12,961 nucleotides of DNA from Chloroflexi bacterium RBG_16_60_22 (GTDB lineage Bacteria > Chloroflexota > Dehalococcoidia > Dehalococcoidales > RBG-16-60-22). Shown in pieces: positions 6,676 through 12,961 of the stretch. Each line of letters starts with the position of its first letter. The first letter of the stretch is position 1. The notes below the pieces were generated by a model. That model had not been told where the DNA came from and ran no database searches. It was given only the letters and a program-made list of their open reading frames with translations. The stretch lies in NCBI GenBank assembly GCA_001796935.1, contig MGNX01000068.1, positions 3,721-16,681 on the forward strand, in the 5' to 3' direction. Made by a program: the position numbers and the translations under genes.

Positions 6676-7458
6676 TTACCTGTTCTTAAATTCGGCCTTC
6701 CTCTTCTCCATGAAGGCCTTCATGCCCTCTTTCTGGTCCTCGGCGGCGAAGCAGAGGGCGAAGCACTGAGCCTCGTAGTCAAGGGCGTCCGGGAGGCTCA
6801 TGCCGGCGCCGCTGTTCACGGACATCTTCATCAGCTCCAGGACCCGGCCGCTCTTGGTCAGCAGCTTTTTGGCCATCTCTTTGGCCTCGGTCATCAGGTT
6901 TTCCAGGGGCACCACCTTGTTGACCAGGCCGTAGCTGAGGGCGGTGGGGGCGTCAATCATGTCCCCGGTATAGAGCAGCTCCTTGGCGCGGGTCATCCCG
7001 ATGAGCCGGGTGAGCCGCTGCGTGCCGCCGCCCCCGGGGATAACGCCCACGTTGATTTCCGGCTGGCCGAAGCGGGCTTTCTCCGCGGCGATGCGGAGGT
7101 CAGCGCACATGGCCACCTCGAGGCCGCCGCCGAGGGCGTAGCCGTTGATGGCGGCGATGACCGGCTTGCTCAGCGTGTAGATGCGGTCCGAGGCCTGCCG
7201 CACTTTCGCCACGAAGCGGGTGATTTCCAGGCTGTTCTGCGGCGCCATCTCGGTGATATCGGAGCCGGCCACGAAGGCCTTCTCGCCGGCACCGGTGAGG
7301 ATGACCACCCGCACCGAGGCGTCGTCTTCAATCTCCTCGAAGACCCGGTAGAGCTCGGCAAAGACCTCGGCGTTGAGGGCGTTCAATGAGGCGGGGCGGT
7401 TGATGGTAACGGTGCCGATACCATCTTCCCTGGTGTAGAGCAAAGTTTTGTAAGTCAC
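6676..7458 (-). CDS. Enoyl-CoA hydratase/isomerase (crotonase family)
   Basis: A 260-residue crotonase-fold enzyme, normal length for the family, that adds water to trans-2-enoyl-CoA to form 3-hydroxyacyl-CoA. Visible features are R-P-A-S-L-N-A-L-N (21-29), the oxyanion-hole strands A-G-S-D-I-T-E-M (64-71) and G-Y-A-L-G-G-G-L-E (106-114), and G-Q-P-E-I-N-V-G (131-138) followed by a glycine-rich turn. Both catalytic acids of classical hydratases are present, Glu114 and Glu134, which supports hydratase over isomerase or hydrolase activity. An open frame extends to GTG 7503 but without a ribosome site. GTG 7456-7458 has GGGAGGAG (7467-7474 on minus) 8 nt upstream and starts M-T-Y-K-T-L-L-Y, so I took it. 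This is the first gene of the minus-strand operon, with a candidate promoter at 7558-7587 and a leader of about 93 nt. Confidence 0.92.
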   Translation of the reverse strand: MTYKTLLYTREDGIGTVTINRPASLNALNAEVFAELYRVFEEIEDDASVRVVILTGAGEKAFVAGSDITEMAPQNSLEITRFVAKVRQASDRIYTLSKPVIAAINGYALGGGLEVAMCADLRIAAEKARFGQPEINVGVIPGGGGTQRLTRLIGMTRAKELLYTGDMIDAPTALSYGLVNKVVPLENLMTEAKEMAKKLLTKSGRVLELMKMSVNSGAGMSLPDALDYEAQCFALCFAAEDQKEGMKAFMEKRKAEFKNR

Positions 7459-7557
7459 GGTCTTATCTCCTCCCTGCTGGTATGGACGTTCCGGACTGCG
7501 CACCTGTTCTAACCGACGGAAAGGAAGGGGGCACTACTGCGAAGAAAACTCCCTTAT

Positions 7558-7587
7558 AGTTTAAAATATTCAGCCTATACGTGTCAA
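7558..7587 (-). promoter_or_regulatory. Promoter for the acyl-CoA operon
   Basis: On the minus strand a perfect TTGACA (7582-7587) is followed after 18 bp by TAAACT (7558-7563). The transcript would begin near 7551. It is the mirror image in form of the tldD promoter candidate at 7705-7734. Confidence 0.55.
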
Positions 7588-7605
7588 GGCGGGACGCGTC
7601 TGGAC

Positions 7606-7681
7606 GTCATTGCGAGCGGAGCGAAGCAATCCCGTGCGGTTATCCCAGAGATTACTTCGTCGCTACGCTCCTCGTAATGAC
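7606..7681. repeat. Family A palindromic repeat, copy 2, in the divergent promoter region
   Basis: A 76-bp element with ends GTCATTGCGAG (7606-7616) and CTCGTAATGAC (7671-7681), one mismatch from a perfect inverted pair. It also has an inner GAAGCAATC/GAGATTACTTC pair with mismatches. The right half is 11 bp shorter than in copy 1, which has a different internal hairpin. It fills the space between the two outward-facing promoters: 18 bp from one -35 hexamer and 23 bp from the other. Confidence 0.85.
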
Positions 7682-7704
7682 AAATAAACGGGTCTGCCGT
7701 CAAA

Positions 7705-7734
7705 TTGACAATGGGCGCGGCCGTCCGCTAAACT
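7705..7734 (+). promoter_or_regulatory. Promoter for the tldD operon
   Basis: A perfect TTGACA (7705-7710) and TAAACT (7729-7734) lie 18 bp apart. Transcription would start near 7741 with a leader of about 40 nt carrying GAGGA (7768-7772), 8 nt before the tldD ATG. The -10 hexamer matches four of six. Confidence 0.5.
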
Positions 7735-7780
7735 CCTAACTGTAAGCCCCATTATTCCCCCCACAACGAGGATATCGCTG

Positions 7781-9157
7781 ATGCCGGAAATCGAAGCCGC
7801 GGCGGAAAGCCTGCGGGAGCAATTGAAGAAGCACCGGGCAGACTACCTCGAGGCGCGGCTGGAGGAGAGCCAGACGAGCCACATCACCTACCGCGGCCGG
7901 GGACTGGAATCAATCGGGCGGGCCGCCGCCAGCGGCGGTAACCTGCGGGCCCTGGTGAAGGGCGGCTGGGGCTTCACCAGCTTCAACACCCTGGAGGACC
8001 TGCCCGGCCGCGTGGCGATGGCCGTAGAGCAGGCCCGCTCCGCCGGGCACGGTAAGAGCCGATTGGCCAGGGTGGCACCGGTCACCGACCGGGTACCGGA
8101 CGGCGTGGCTAAAAACCCGGTGACCATCCCCCTGGCGGAGAAGAAGCGCCGCCTGGACGAGTACAACGAGATTATCTGGAGCACCCCGCAGATACAGACC
8201 TCCACCATCGGCTATACGGACAGTCATAAGCGGGTCATCTTCCTGAACTCGGAGGGGAGCTTCATCGACCAGTCCCGCGCCGATGTCACCCTGCGGCTGA
8301 CGGCCATCGCCGCCAGAGACGGCGAGGTGCAGCAGGTGGGGCTAAGCCTGGGGAGCCGGGGGGACTTAGCCGCCATCGAAGGGCTCCAAGGGCAGGTCGG
8401 CGAAATGGCCCGTCACGCCGTCGCCCTTCTCGCGGCACCGCAGGCCAGGGGCGGCGAGTATACCGTGGTGCTCGACCCCGTTCTGGCGGGCGTCTTCGTG
8501 CACGAGGCCTTCGGCCACCTGTCCGAGTCCGATTTCGTTTACGAGAACGAGCGACTCCGCGAGGTGATGACCCTCGGCAAGCAGTTCGGCGGCCCGCACC
8601 TCAACATCGTCGATTCGGCCGCCGAGCCGGGGCTGCGCGGCAGCTACAAATACGACGACGAGGGCGTCCCCGCCGTCAGGACCTACCTCGTTCGCGAGGG
8701 CAAGCTGGTGGGCCGGCTGCACTCCCGGGAGACCGCCGCCCGCATGAAGGAACAGCCCACGGGCAACGCTCGTGCCCTGAGCTACCGCTACCCGCCCATC
8801 GTGCGCATGACCAACACCTACATCGAGCCGGGCACGACCTCCTTCGAGGAGATACTCGCCGGTATCAGGGAGGGCATCTACGCCAAGAACTGGTACGGCG
8901 GCATGACCAGTATGGAGATGTTCACCTTCTCCGCCGGCGAGGCCTACATGATACGCGACGGCAAAATCGCCGAGGCGCTGCGGCCGGTGACGCTCACCGG
9001 CAACGTCTTCAGCACCCTCCAGAATATCGACGCCATCGGCAACGACCTTGACATGAACCAGGGCGGCGGCTGCGGCAAGGGGGGACAGATGCCCCTGCCG
9101 GTCTCCAACGGCAGCCCCCACATCCGCATCCAGCGTTGCCTGGTCGGGGGTAAGTGA
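7781..9157 (+). CDS. tldD: TldD family metallopeptidase, catalytic subunit
   Basis: A 458-residue protein, full length for TldD. TldD pairs with TldE to form a zinc protease; in enterobacteria the pair removes the microcin B17 leader and degrades the unfolded antitoxin CcdA by threading peptides into an enclosed channel. The metal and catalytic motif H-E-A-F-G-H (HExxxH) is at 241-246, and the third ligand is the conserved Cys431 in G-G-G-C-G-K-G-G-Q. D-E-G-V-P at 293-297 and P-T-G-N-A-R at 326-331 are further family signatures. The N-terminal domain (about 1-215) is the usual substrate-channel domain. All key residues are present, so activity is expected. ATG 7781 has GAGGA at 8 nt. The stop TGA is followed at once by the ATG of tldE, the classic coupled pair. 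Natural substrates here are unknown. Confidence 0.95.
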   Translation: MPEIEAAAESLREQLKKHRADYLEARLEESQTSHITYRGRGLESIGRAAASGGNLRALVKGGWGFTSFNTLEDLPGRVAMAVEQARSAGHGKSRLARVAPVTDRVPDGVAKNPVTIPLAEKKRRLDEYNEIIWSTPQIQTSTIGYTDSHKRVIFLNSEGSFIDQSRADVTLRLTAIAARDGEVQQVGLSLGSRGDLAAIEGLQGQVGEMARHAVALLAAPQARGGEYTVVLDPVLAGVFVHEAFGHLSESDFVYENERLREVMTLGKQFGGPHLNIVDSAAEPGLRGSYKYDDEGVPAVRTYLVREGKLVGRLHSRETAARMKEQPTGNARALSYRYPPIVRMTNTYIEPGTTSFEEILAGIREGIYAKNWYGGMTSMEMFTFSAGEAYMIRDGKIAEALRPVTLTGNVFSTLQNIDAIGNDLDMNQGGGCGKGGQMPLPVSNGSPHIRIQRCLVGGK

Positions 9158-10462
9158 ATGGAAGAAGTCCTGGCCCGGGCCCGAAAGGTGGCCGAGGAGG
9201 CGGAGGTCTACCGGGTATCCTCGGAGGAGACCCAGGTCCGCTTCGAGGCCAACCGGCTCAAGCAGCTCCAGACCAACCAGCAGACAAGCCTGGCCCTGCG
9301 CATCGTCAAGGGCGGCCGCATCGGCTACGCCACGACGACCGGAACGGGCGACATCGACACCCTGGTGGCCAGCGCCGTGGAGACCGCCGAGTTCGGCACA
9401 CAGGCGAAGTTCCAGCTTCCCGGGGCGACCGACTACCCGGCGGTGGCCATCTTCGACCCCGCCGTCGAGGCCGTGCCCATCAGCGAGATGATTCACCTCG
9501 GCGAGACGATGGTGACCGCGGTGACCCGGCATACCCCCGGTATCATCTGCGAGGCCGGGGCGAGCCGGGGGGTTATCCAGGTGCGCATCGTCAACTCCCG
9601 CGGCGGGCAGGCGGAATACCGCAAGAGCTTCTTCAGCCTGGATATCGAGGGCAACCTGATAGAAGAAACGGACATGCTCTTCGTCGGCGAGACCGATAGC
9701 TCCTGCCACCCGCTGGCGGACACCCGGAAACTGACCGATGCCGTGCTCCGTCAGCTCGACCTGGCGAAAAACAAAGCCGCGGTGCCCACCGGGCCGCTGC
9801 CGGTCGTTTTCACCCACCACGGGGTCGCCAGCGCCCTGGTCATGCCGCTGATGTCCGCTTTCAACGGCAAGATGGTCCTGGAGGGCGCCTCCCCGGTGGG
9901 CAATAAAATGGGACAGGCTTTCTTCGATAAGAAGCTGAGCCTGAGGGACGACCCCACCCTGGAGTTCCGCCCGGGGAGTCGGCCCTGCGACGACGAGGGA
10001 GTCCCCAGCCAGCGTACCTCGCTGGTGGAGGGCGGCATCGTGGCCGGTTTCCTCTACGACCTCCAGACGGCCGCCCTGGCCGGCACCAAAAGCACCGGCA
10101 ACGGCAGCCGGAGTCGCGGTGGCCTGCCCAGCCCCTCCCCCGCCACCTTCACCATCGCCGCCGGGGACACGTCTTTTGAGGACATGGTAGCGGACATCAG
10201 GGAAGGACTGGTCATCGAGCAGCTGATGGGGGCGGAGCAGGGTAATATCCTCGGCGGTGATTTCAGCGGCAACGTTTTGCTGGGCTACAAGGTGGAAAAT
10301 GGTAAAATAGTGGGCAGGGTGAAGGATACCATGGTCTCCGGCAATATCTATAAGGTGCTTAAAGATATCGCCGCCGTGGGCAGCGAGTTAAAATGGGTGG
10401 GGGGCTTTTTACAGGCCCCGCCCCTCTACTGCCACGGGATTTCGGTGTCCAGCCGGGGGTAG
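9158..10462 (+). CDS. tldE: TldE/PmbA family subunit, non-catalytic partner of TldD
   Basis: A 434-residue protein of the TldD/PmbA family. TldE (PmbA) forms a heterodimer with TldD and shapes the peptide channel but does not hold the metal. This fits the sequence: where TldD has H-E-A-F-G-H, this protein has F-T-H-H-G-V-A-S (218-225), without the HExxxH spacing, and the C-terminal zinc Cys motif is absent. Shared family features are the N-terminal R-F-E-A-N-R-L-K-Q (28-36), D-D-E-G-V-P (278-283), K-S-T-G-N-G (311-316) and a Gly-rich end region. ATG 9158 directly abuts the tldD stop with no gap, so translation is coupled and subunits would be made in similar amounts. A short 25-nt gap leads to the PAC2 gene. 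Confidence 0.93.
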   Translation: MEEVLARARKVAEEAEVYRVSSEETQVRFEANRLKQLQTNQQTSLALRIVKGGRIGYATTTGTGDIDTLVASAVETAEFGTQAKFQLPGATDYPAVAIFDPAVEAVPISEMIHLGETMVTAVTRHTPGIICEAGASRGVIQVRIVNSRGGQAEYRKSFFSLDIEGNLIEETDMLFVGETDSSCHPLADTRKLTDAVLRQLDLAKNKAAVPTGPLPVVFTHHGVASALVMPLMSAFNGKMVLEGASPVGNKMGQAFFDKKLSLRDDPTLEFRPGSRPCDDEGVPSQRTSLVEGGIVAGFLYDLQTAALAGTKSTGNGSRSRGGLPSPSPATFTIAAGDTSFEDMVADIREGLVIEQLMGAEQGNILGGDFSGNVLLGYKVENGKIVGRVKDTMVSGNIYKVLKDIAAVGSELKWVGGFLQAPPLYCHGISVSSRG

Positions 10463-10487
10463 AATATTGATTAAAGGTGAACGTAAT

Positions 10488-11288
10488 ATGAGCGGTACGA
10501 TAAAAATCCAGGCCCGGCCCAAGCTCGATACACCTAACCTCCTGGCGGCCTGGCCCGGCATCGGCAACGTCGCCATGATAGTCGCCAGCTACCTCAAGAG
10601 CAACCTCGATTTCAAAGAGCTCGGCTACCTGGAGCCCTCCGACTTCTTCGACCCCATCGGAGTGCAGGTCAAGGACAATATCGTCGAGGCGCCCACCTTC
10701 CCCCAGAGCCAGTTCTACTACTGGAAAAACACCGGCGACGGCAGCGACCTGATACTGTTCATCGGGGACGACCAGCCGTCCGCCAAGGGCTATGACCTGG
10801 CCAACTGCGTCCTGGACGCCGGCCTGAAGTTCAATATCCGGCGGGTCTATACCTGCGCGGCGGCGATAACCCGCATCCACCATACCGAACCCCCCAAGGT
10901 CTGGGGGGTGGGCACCAACTACGAAGCTACCGAGGACCTCCGCAAGTACAACCTGGAATACGCCAGCAACCTCCAGATTGCCGGGCTCAACGGCCTGCTG
11001 CTGGGCGTGGCCAAGGAGCGGGCGATTGACGGCATCTGCCTGCTCGGGGAGGTGCCCGTTTACGCCAGCCGCGTCCCCAACCCCATGGCGGCCCTGGCCG
11101 TGATGAAGGTCCTTACCACCATGCTGGAGGTCAAAATCGACCTGGCCGACCTGGCCAAGATGGCCGTCGAAGCCCGGGAGAGGATAAAGCAGGTGGCGGC
11201 CCAGGCCATGGAAGAGTATATCGACTACTTCACCGAGCCGATATGGGAGCGCGGCGAAGAGGAAGACGAAGAGGAAGACGAGGACTGA
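10488..11288 (+). CDS. PAC2 family protein with acidic C-terminal tail
   Basis: A 266-residue member of the PAC2 family, named after the eukaryotic proteasome assembly chaperone 2 and found in archaea, actinobacteria and some Chloroflexota. Family features are the N-terminal A-W-P-G-I-G-N-V-A (21-29), a Rossmann-like alpha/beta core, G-L-N-G-L-L-L-G in mid-protein, and L-L-G-E-V-P-V-Y followed by V-P-N-P-M-A-A. A predicted helical region of about 60 residues follows, then the acidic tail R-G-E-E-E-D-E-E-E-D-E-D. The open frame extends to TTG 10467, but AAAGGTGA at 10473-10480 puts ATG 10488 at the right distance (7 nt). Prokaryotic PAC2 function is unsettled; a role as chaperone or binding factor for a protease is inferred from family name and from its position behind tldD-tldE. 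No proteasome gene is in the window. Confidence 0.88.
   Translation: MSGTIKIQARPKLDTPNLLAAWPGIGNVAMIVASYLKSNLDFKELGYLEPSDFFDPIGVQVKDNIVEAPTFPQSQFYYWKNTGDGSDLILFIGDDQPSAKGYDLANCVLDAGLKFNIRRVYTCAAAITRIHHTEPPKVWGVGTNYEATEDLRKYNLEYASNLQIAGLNGLLLGVAKERAIDGICLLGEVPVYASRVPNPMAALAVMKVLTTMLEVKIDLADLAKMAVEARERIKQVAAQAMEEYIDYFTEPIWERGEEEDEEEDED
11256..11279 (+). repeat. Two exact tandem copies of a 12-bp unit coding the acidic tail
   Basis: GAAGAGGAAGAC occurs twice in a row (11256-11267 and 11268-11279), encoding E-E-E-D twice, followed by GAGGAC and the stop. The copies are identical in codon choice, which suggests slippage-type duplication. Confidence 0.8.
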
Positions 11289-11300
11289 CGTCCTGAAGAG

Positions 11301-11882
11301 ATGAGACTGCGTAAAGCCAGCCCCCCGGCCGGTCTACGGGGTCTGGGGTTTAAAGTGATAACCGGGAGCAAGGTCAGGCTCCGCGAGAAGAAGCTGTCCG
11401 ATGTCCGCAACGACTACGCCTGGCAGTCGGACCCGGAGCTGGCCCGGCTGGATGCCGCGCCGCTGCTCACGGCCTCCTTCCCCTTCTACCTGCTGGACTT
11501 TACCGACCAGCTCCGCCACCCGGTGCCCCACCGCTACCCCCTGGCCGTGGAGACGCTCGACGGCCGGTTCATCGGCAACTGCACCTGCTACGACATCGAT
11601 GAGAAGAAGGGCGAGGCTCAGCTGGGCATCATGATCGGCGACCGTACCTACTGGGACCGTGGCTACGGCGCCGATACCGTCACGACCATCGTCAACCACG
11701 TTTTCATGAACACGGAGCTGCGGCGCATCTACCTCAAGACGCTGGACTGGAACCTGCGGGCGCAGCGGTGCTTCGCCAAGTGCGGCTTTACGGCCTGCGG
11801 CCAGCTGAGGCGCAACGGCGACGACTTCGTGCTGATGGAGCTTACCCGGGAGGAGTGGGCCAGGCAGCCGGGGGGCGTCTAA
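11301..11882 (+). CDS. GNAT family N-acetyltransferase (RimJ/RimL type)
   Basis: A 193-residue GNAT protein that would transfer an acetyl group from acetyl-CoA to an amine. Residues 107-131 hold strand 4 and the CoA pyrophosphate loop, A-Q-L-G-I-M-I-G and R-G-Y-G-A-D (120-125). The later N-L-R-A-Q-R-C-F-A-K-C-G-F (151-163) is the typical RimJ/RimL helix and strand. Substrate may be a protein N-terminus, a ribosomal protein or a small molecule; nothing here decides it. It starts 12 bp after the PAC2 stop, so it is likely in the same transcript. The ATG at 11301 lacks a well-spaced ribosome site: GAAGAG touches it. An in-frame GTG at 11355, preceded by GGGG at 11345-11348, would give M-I-T-G-S-K-V-R-L-R, a more typical GNAT N-terminus. 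I kept the longer form, with the start uncertain. Confidence 0.82.
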   Translation: MRLRKASPPAGLRGLGFKVITGSKVRLREKKLSDVRNDYAWQSDPELARLDAAPLLTASFPFYLLDFTDQLRHPVPHRYPLAVETLDGRFIGNCTCYDIDEKKGEAQLGIMIGDRTYWDRGYGADTVTTIVNHVFMNTELRRIYLKTLDWNLRAQRCFAKCGFTACGQLRRNGDDFVLMELTREEWARQPGGV

Positions 11883-11893
11883 AAGGGCTTCTC

Positions 11894-11969
11894 TGTCATT
11901 CCCGCGCAGGCGGGAATCCAGTAGTGAAGGAGCGTTGTCTGGATTCTCGGGTCAAGCCCGAGAATGACA
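11894..11969. repeat. Family B palindromic repeat, copy 2
   Basis: A 76-bp element bounded by TGTCATT (11894-11900) and AATGACA (11963-11969). Inner arms are GAATCCAG (11914-11921) and CTGGATTC (11939-11946). The two hairpins are CCCGC-GCAG-GCGGG and CTCGGG-TCAA-CCCGAG-like. It occupies the gap between the acetyltransferase stop and mtnA. Its hairpins could slow transcription, but no U-run follows, so it is not a standard terminator. Confidence 0.85.
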
Positions 11970-12009
11970 GGAGGAGAGGGGGATACAGGGGGTGAGGTTA
12001 AATAAATCC

Positions 12010-12961
12010 ATGGATAACCTTCCCATCGAGTGGCTCGGCGACCACGTCCGGATAATCGACCAGACGCAGCTTCCCCGGAAGGAAGTCTACCTGGAGCTGG
12101 ACGATTATACGGAAATCGCGGCGGCCATCCGGGAGCTCAAGATAAGGGGGGCGCCAGCCATCGGCATCGCCGGGGCCTACGCCGTGGCCCTGGGCGCTTT
12201 GAAAATCTCACCGACCGATAAAAGCGATTTCCTCCGCCTATTACGCGGCGTCATCGATACCGTCGCCGCCACCCGCCCCACCGCCCGCAACCTCTTCTTC
12301 GCCCTGGAACGCATGAGGAAGGTGGCGGAGGCGGGCAAGAGCGTGTTAAAAATAAGGGAGGCGCTGGTGGAGGAGGCCGTCTGCATCCACGGCGAGGAGG
12401 CGGACGCCACCATGCACCTGAGCCTGTTTGGCACCGAGCTGCTCCAGGAAGGCGGGACGGTGCTGACCCACTGCAACACCGGGCCGCTGGCCACCTCCGG
12501 CTACGGCACGGCCCTGGGCATCGTCATCCAGGCGCACCGGCAGGGGAAAAACATCAGCGTCCTGGTGGACGAGACCCGGCCCCTCCTCCAGGGGGCGCGG
12601 CTGACCACCTGGGAGCTCATGCGGGCCGGCGTGCCGGTGACGCTGATTACCGACGCCATGGCCGGTTGGTTCATGCGGAAGGGGAAGGTCGACTGCGTCA
12701 TCACCGGGGCCGACCGCATCGCCGCCAACGGGGATACCGCCAATAAAATCGGCACCTACACGCTGGCGGTGCTGGCCAGGGAGAATAAGATACCGTTCTA
12801 CGTGGCCGCCCCCACCTCCACCATCGACGCCGCTTTGAAGACGGGAGACGAGATACCGATTGAGGAGCGTAAACCGGAGGAAGTCACCCACGTCCGGGGC
12901 GTGCCCATCGCGCCGGAGGGCGTGGCCGCCGCCAACCCCGCCTTCGACGTCACCCCCCACG
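12010..12961 (+). CDS. mtnA: S-methyl-5-thioribose-1-phosphate isomerase, 3' end beyond the window
   Basis: The first 317 codons are present; the family is about 345-350 residues, so roughly 30 are missing. The enzyme converts methylthioribose-1-phosphate to methylthioribulose-1-phosphate in methionine salvage and belongs to the eIF2B-alpha-like superfamily. Signatures are I-E-W-L-G-D-H-V (6-13), I-I-D-Q-T-Q-L-P (15-22), R-G-A-P-A-I-G-I (46-53), the catalytic Cys155 in T-H-C-N-T-G-P-L-A-T, G-Y-G-T-A-L-G (164-170), and the catalytic Asp235 in T-G-A-D-R-I-A-A-N-G-D. These favour MtnA over the related ribose-1,5-bisphosphate isomerase. ATG 12010 is chosen for the typical N-terminus, although GGTGAGG lies 12 nt away, a long spacing. 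An in-frame GTG at 11992 is an alternative. A family-B repeat lies just upstream. Other salvage genes such as mtnP are not in the window. Confidence 0.93.
   Translation, partial: MDNLPIEWLGDHVRIIDQTQLPRKEVYLELDDYTEIAAAIRELKIRGAPAIGIAGAYAVALGALKISPTDKSDFLRLLRGVIDTVAATRPTARNLFFALERMRKVAEAGKSVLKIREALVEEAVCIHGEEADATMHLSLFGTELLQEGGTVLTHCNTGPLATSGYGTALGIVIQAHRQGKNISVLVDETRPLLQGARLTTWELMRAGVPVTLITDAMAGWFMRKGKVDCVITGADRIAANGDTANKIGTYTLAVLARENKIPFYVAAPTSTIDAALKTGDEIPIEERKPEEVTHVRGVPIAPEGVAAANPAFDVTPH

Noticed and set aside
7459..7503. Fifteen extra N-terminal codons for the enoyl-CoA hydratase from GTG 7503
   Set aside because: No ribosome site precedes that codon, the extra residues do not resemble the crotonase fold, and GGGAGGAG fits GTG 7458 well.
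8366..9820. 484-codon open frame on the minus strand across tldD/tldE
   Set aside because: It is antisense to two well-supported genes, has low-complexity His/Gly/Val-rich content typical of a GC-rich shadow frame, and matches no recognisable family.
4346..11969. Repeated palindromes considered as a CRISPR array
   Set aside because: Only two copies of each family, scattered over kilobases with genes between them, no regular spacers and no cas genes.
11768..11995. 75-codon plus-strand open frame at the end of the acetyltransferase gene
   Set aside because: It starts inside the acetyltransferase gene in another frame and runs through repeat B2; the apparent protein is only a translation of the palindrome.
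11883..12009. Repeat B2 as an intrinsic terminator after the acetyltransferase gene
   Set aside because: The hairpins are strong but are not followed by a T-run on either strand; the same element occurs inside the minus-strand operon.

Overview
The window is a GC-rich, densely packed bacterial chromosome segment. It holds twelve protein-coding genes, no RNA genes, no transposase and no CRISPR array. Gene content suggests an anaerobic Dehalococcoidia-like Chloroflexota: a PAC2 protein next to tldD/tldE, an mtnA, a COG1033-type RND protein, a beta-oxidation cluster and frequent MITE-like palindromes. This placement is inference from gene mix only; no rRNA or other marker is present.

Region 1 (1-2762, plus strand): a candidate promoter, then a 12-helix RND/MMPL-family membrane protein and, one base after its stop, a small HD-domain phosphohydrolase. 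This pair converges on the next operon with only 3 bp between the opposing stop codons.

Region 2 (7587 down to 2766, minus strand): a five-gene acyl-CoA operon. In transcription order it encodes enoyl-CoA hydratase, 3-hydroxyacyl-CoA dehydrogenase, thiolase and two short-chain dehydrogenases (SDRs). The first three cover hydration, oxidation and thiolysis of an enoyl-CoA, or the reverse. The acyl-CoA dehydrogenase and CoA ligase are not in the window. Two of the gaps inside the operon carry palindromic repeats.

Region 3 (7459-7780): a 322-bp divergent control region. The two outward-facing promoter candidates have the same form, TTGACA-N18-TAAACT, and a 76-bp palindromic repeat lies between them.

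Region 4 (7705-11882, plus strand): tldD and tldE (two-subunit metallopeptidase), a PAC2-family protein with an acidic tail, and a GNAT acetyltransferase, closely spaced and probably co-transcribed. The tldD-tldE-PAC2 arrangement is the most suggestive functional association here.

Region 5 (11883-12961): a second palindromic repeat of family B, then the first 317 codons of mtnA (methionine salvage), cut by the window end.

Two families of short non-coding palindromes occur twice each, all intergenic. Family A is 4346-4431 and 7606-7681; family B is 6591-6663 (inverted) and 11894-11969. Three genes have starts moved inward from the longest open frame because a ribosome binding site decides the start: 3-hydroxyacyl-CoA dehydrogenase, enoyl-CoA hydratase and PAC2.
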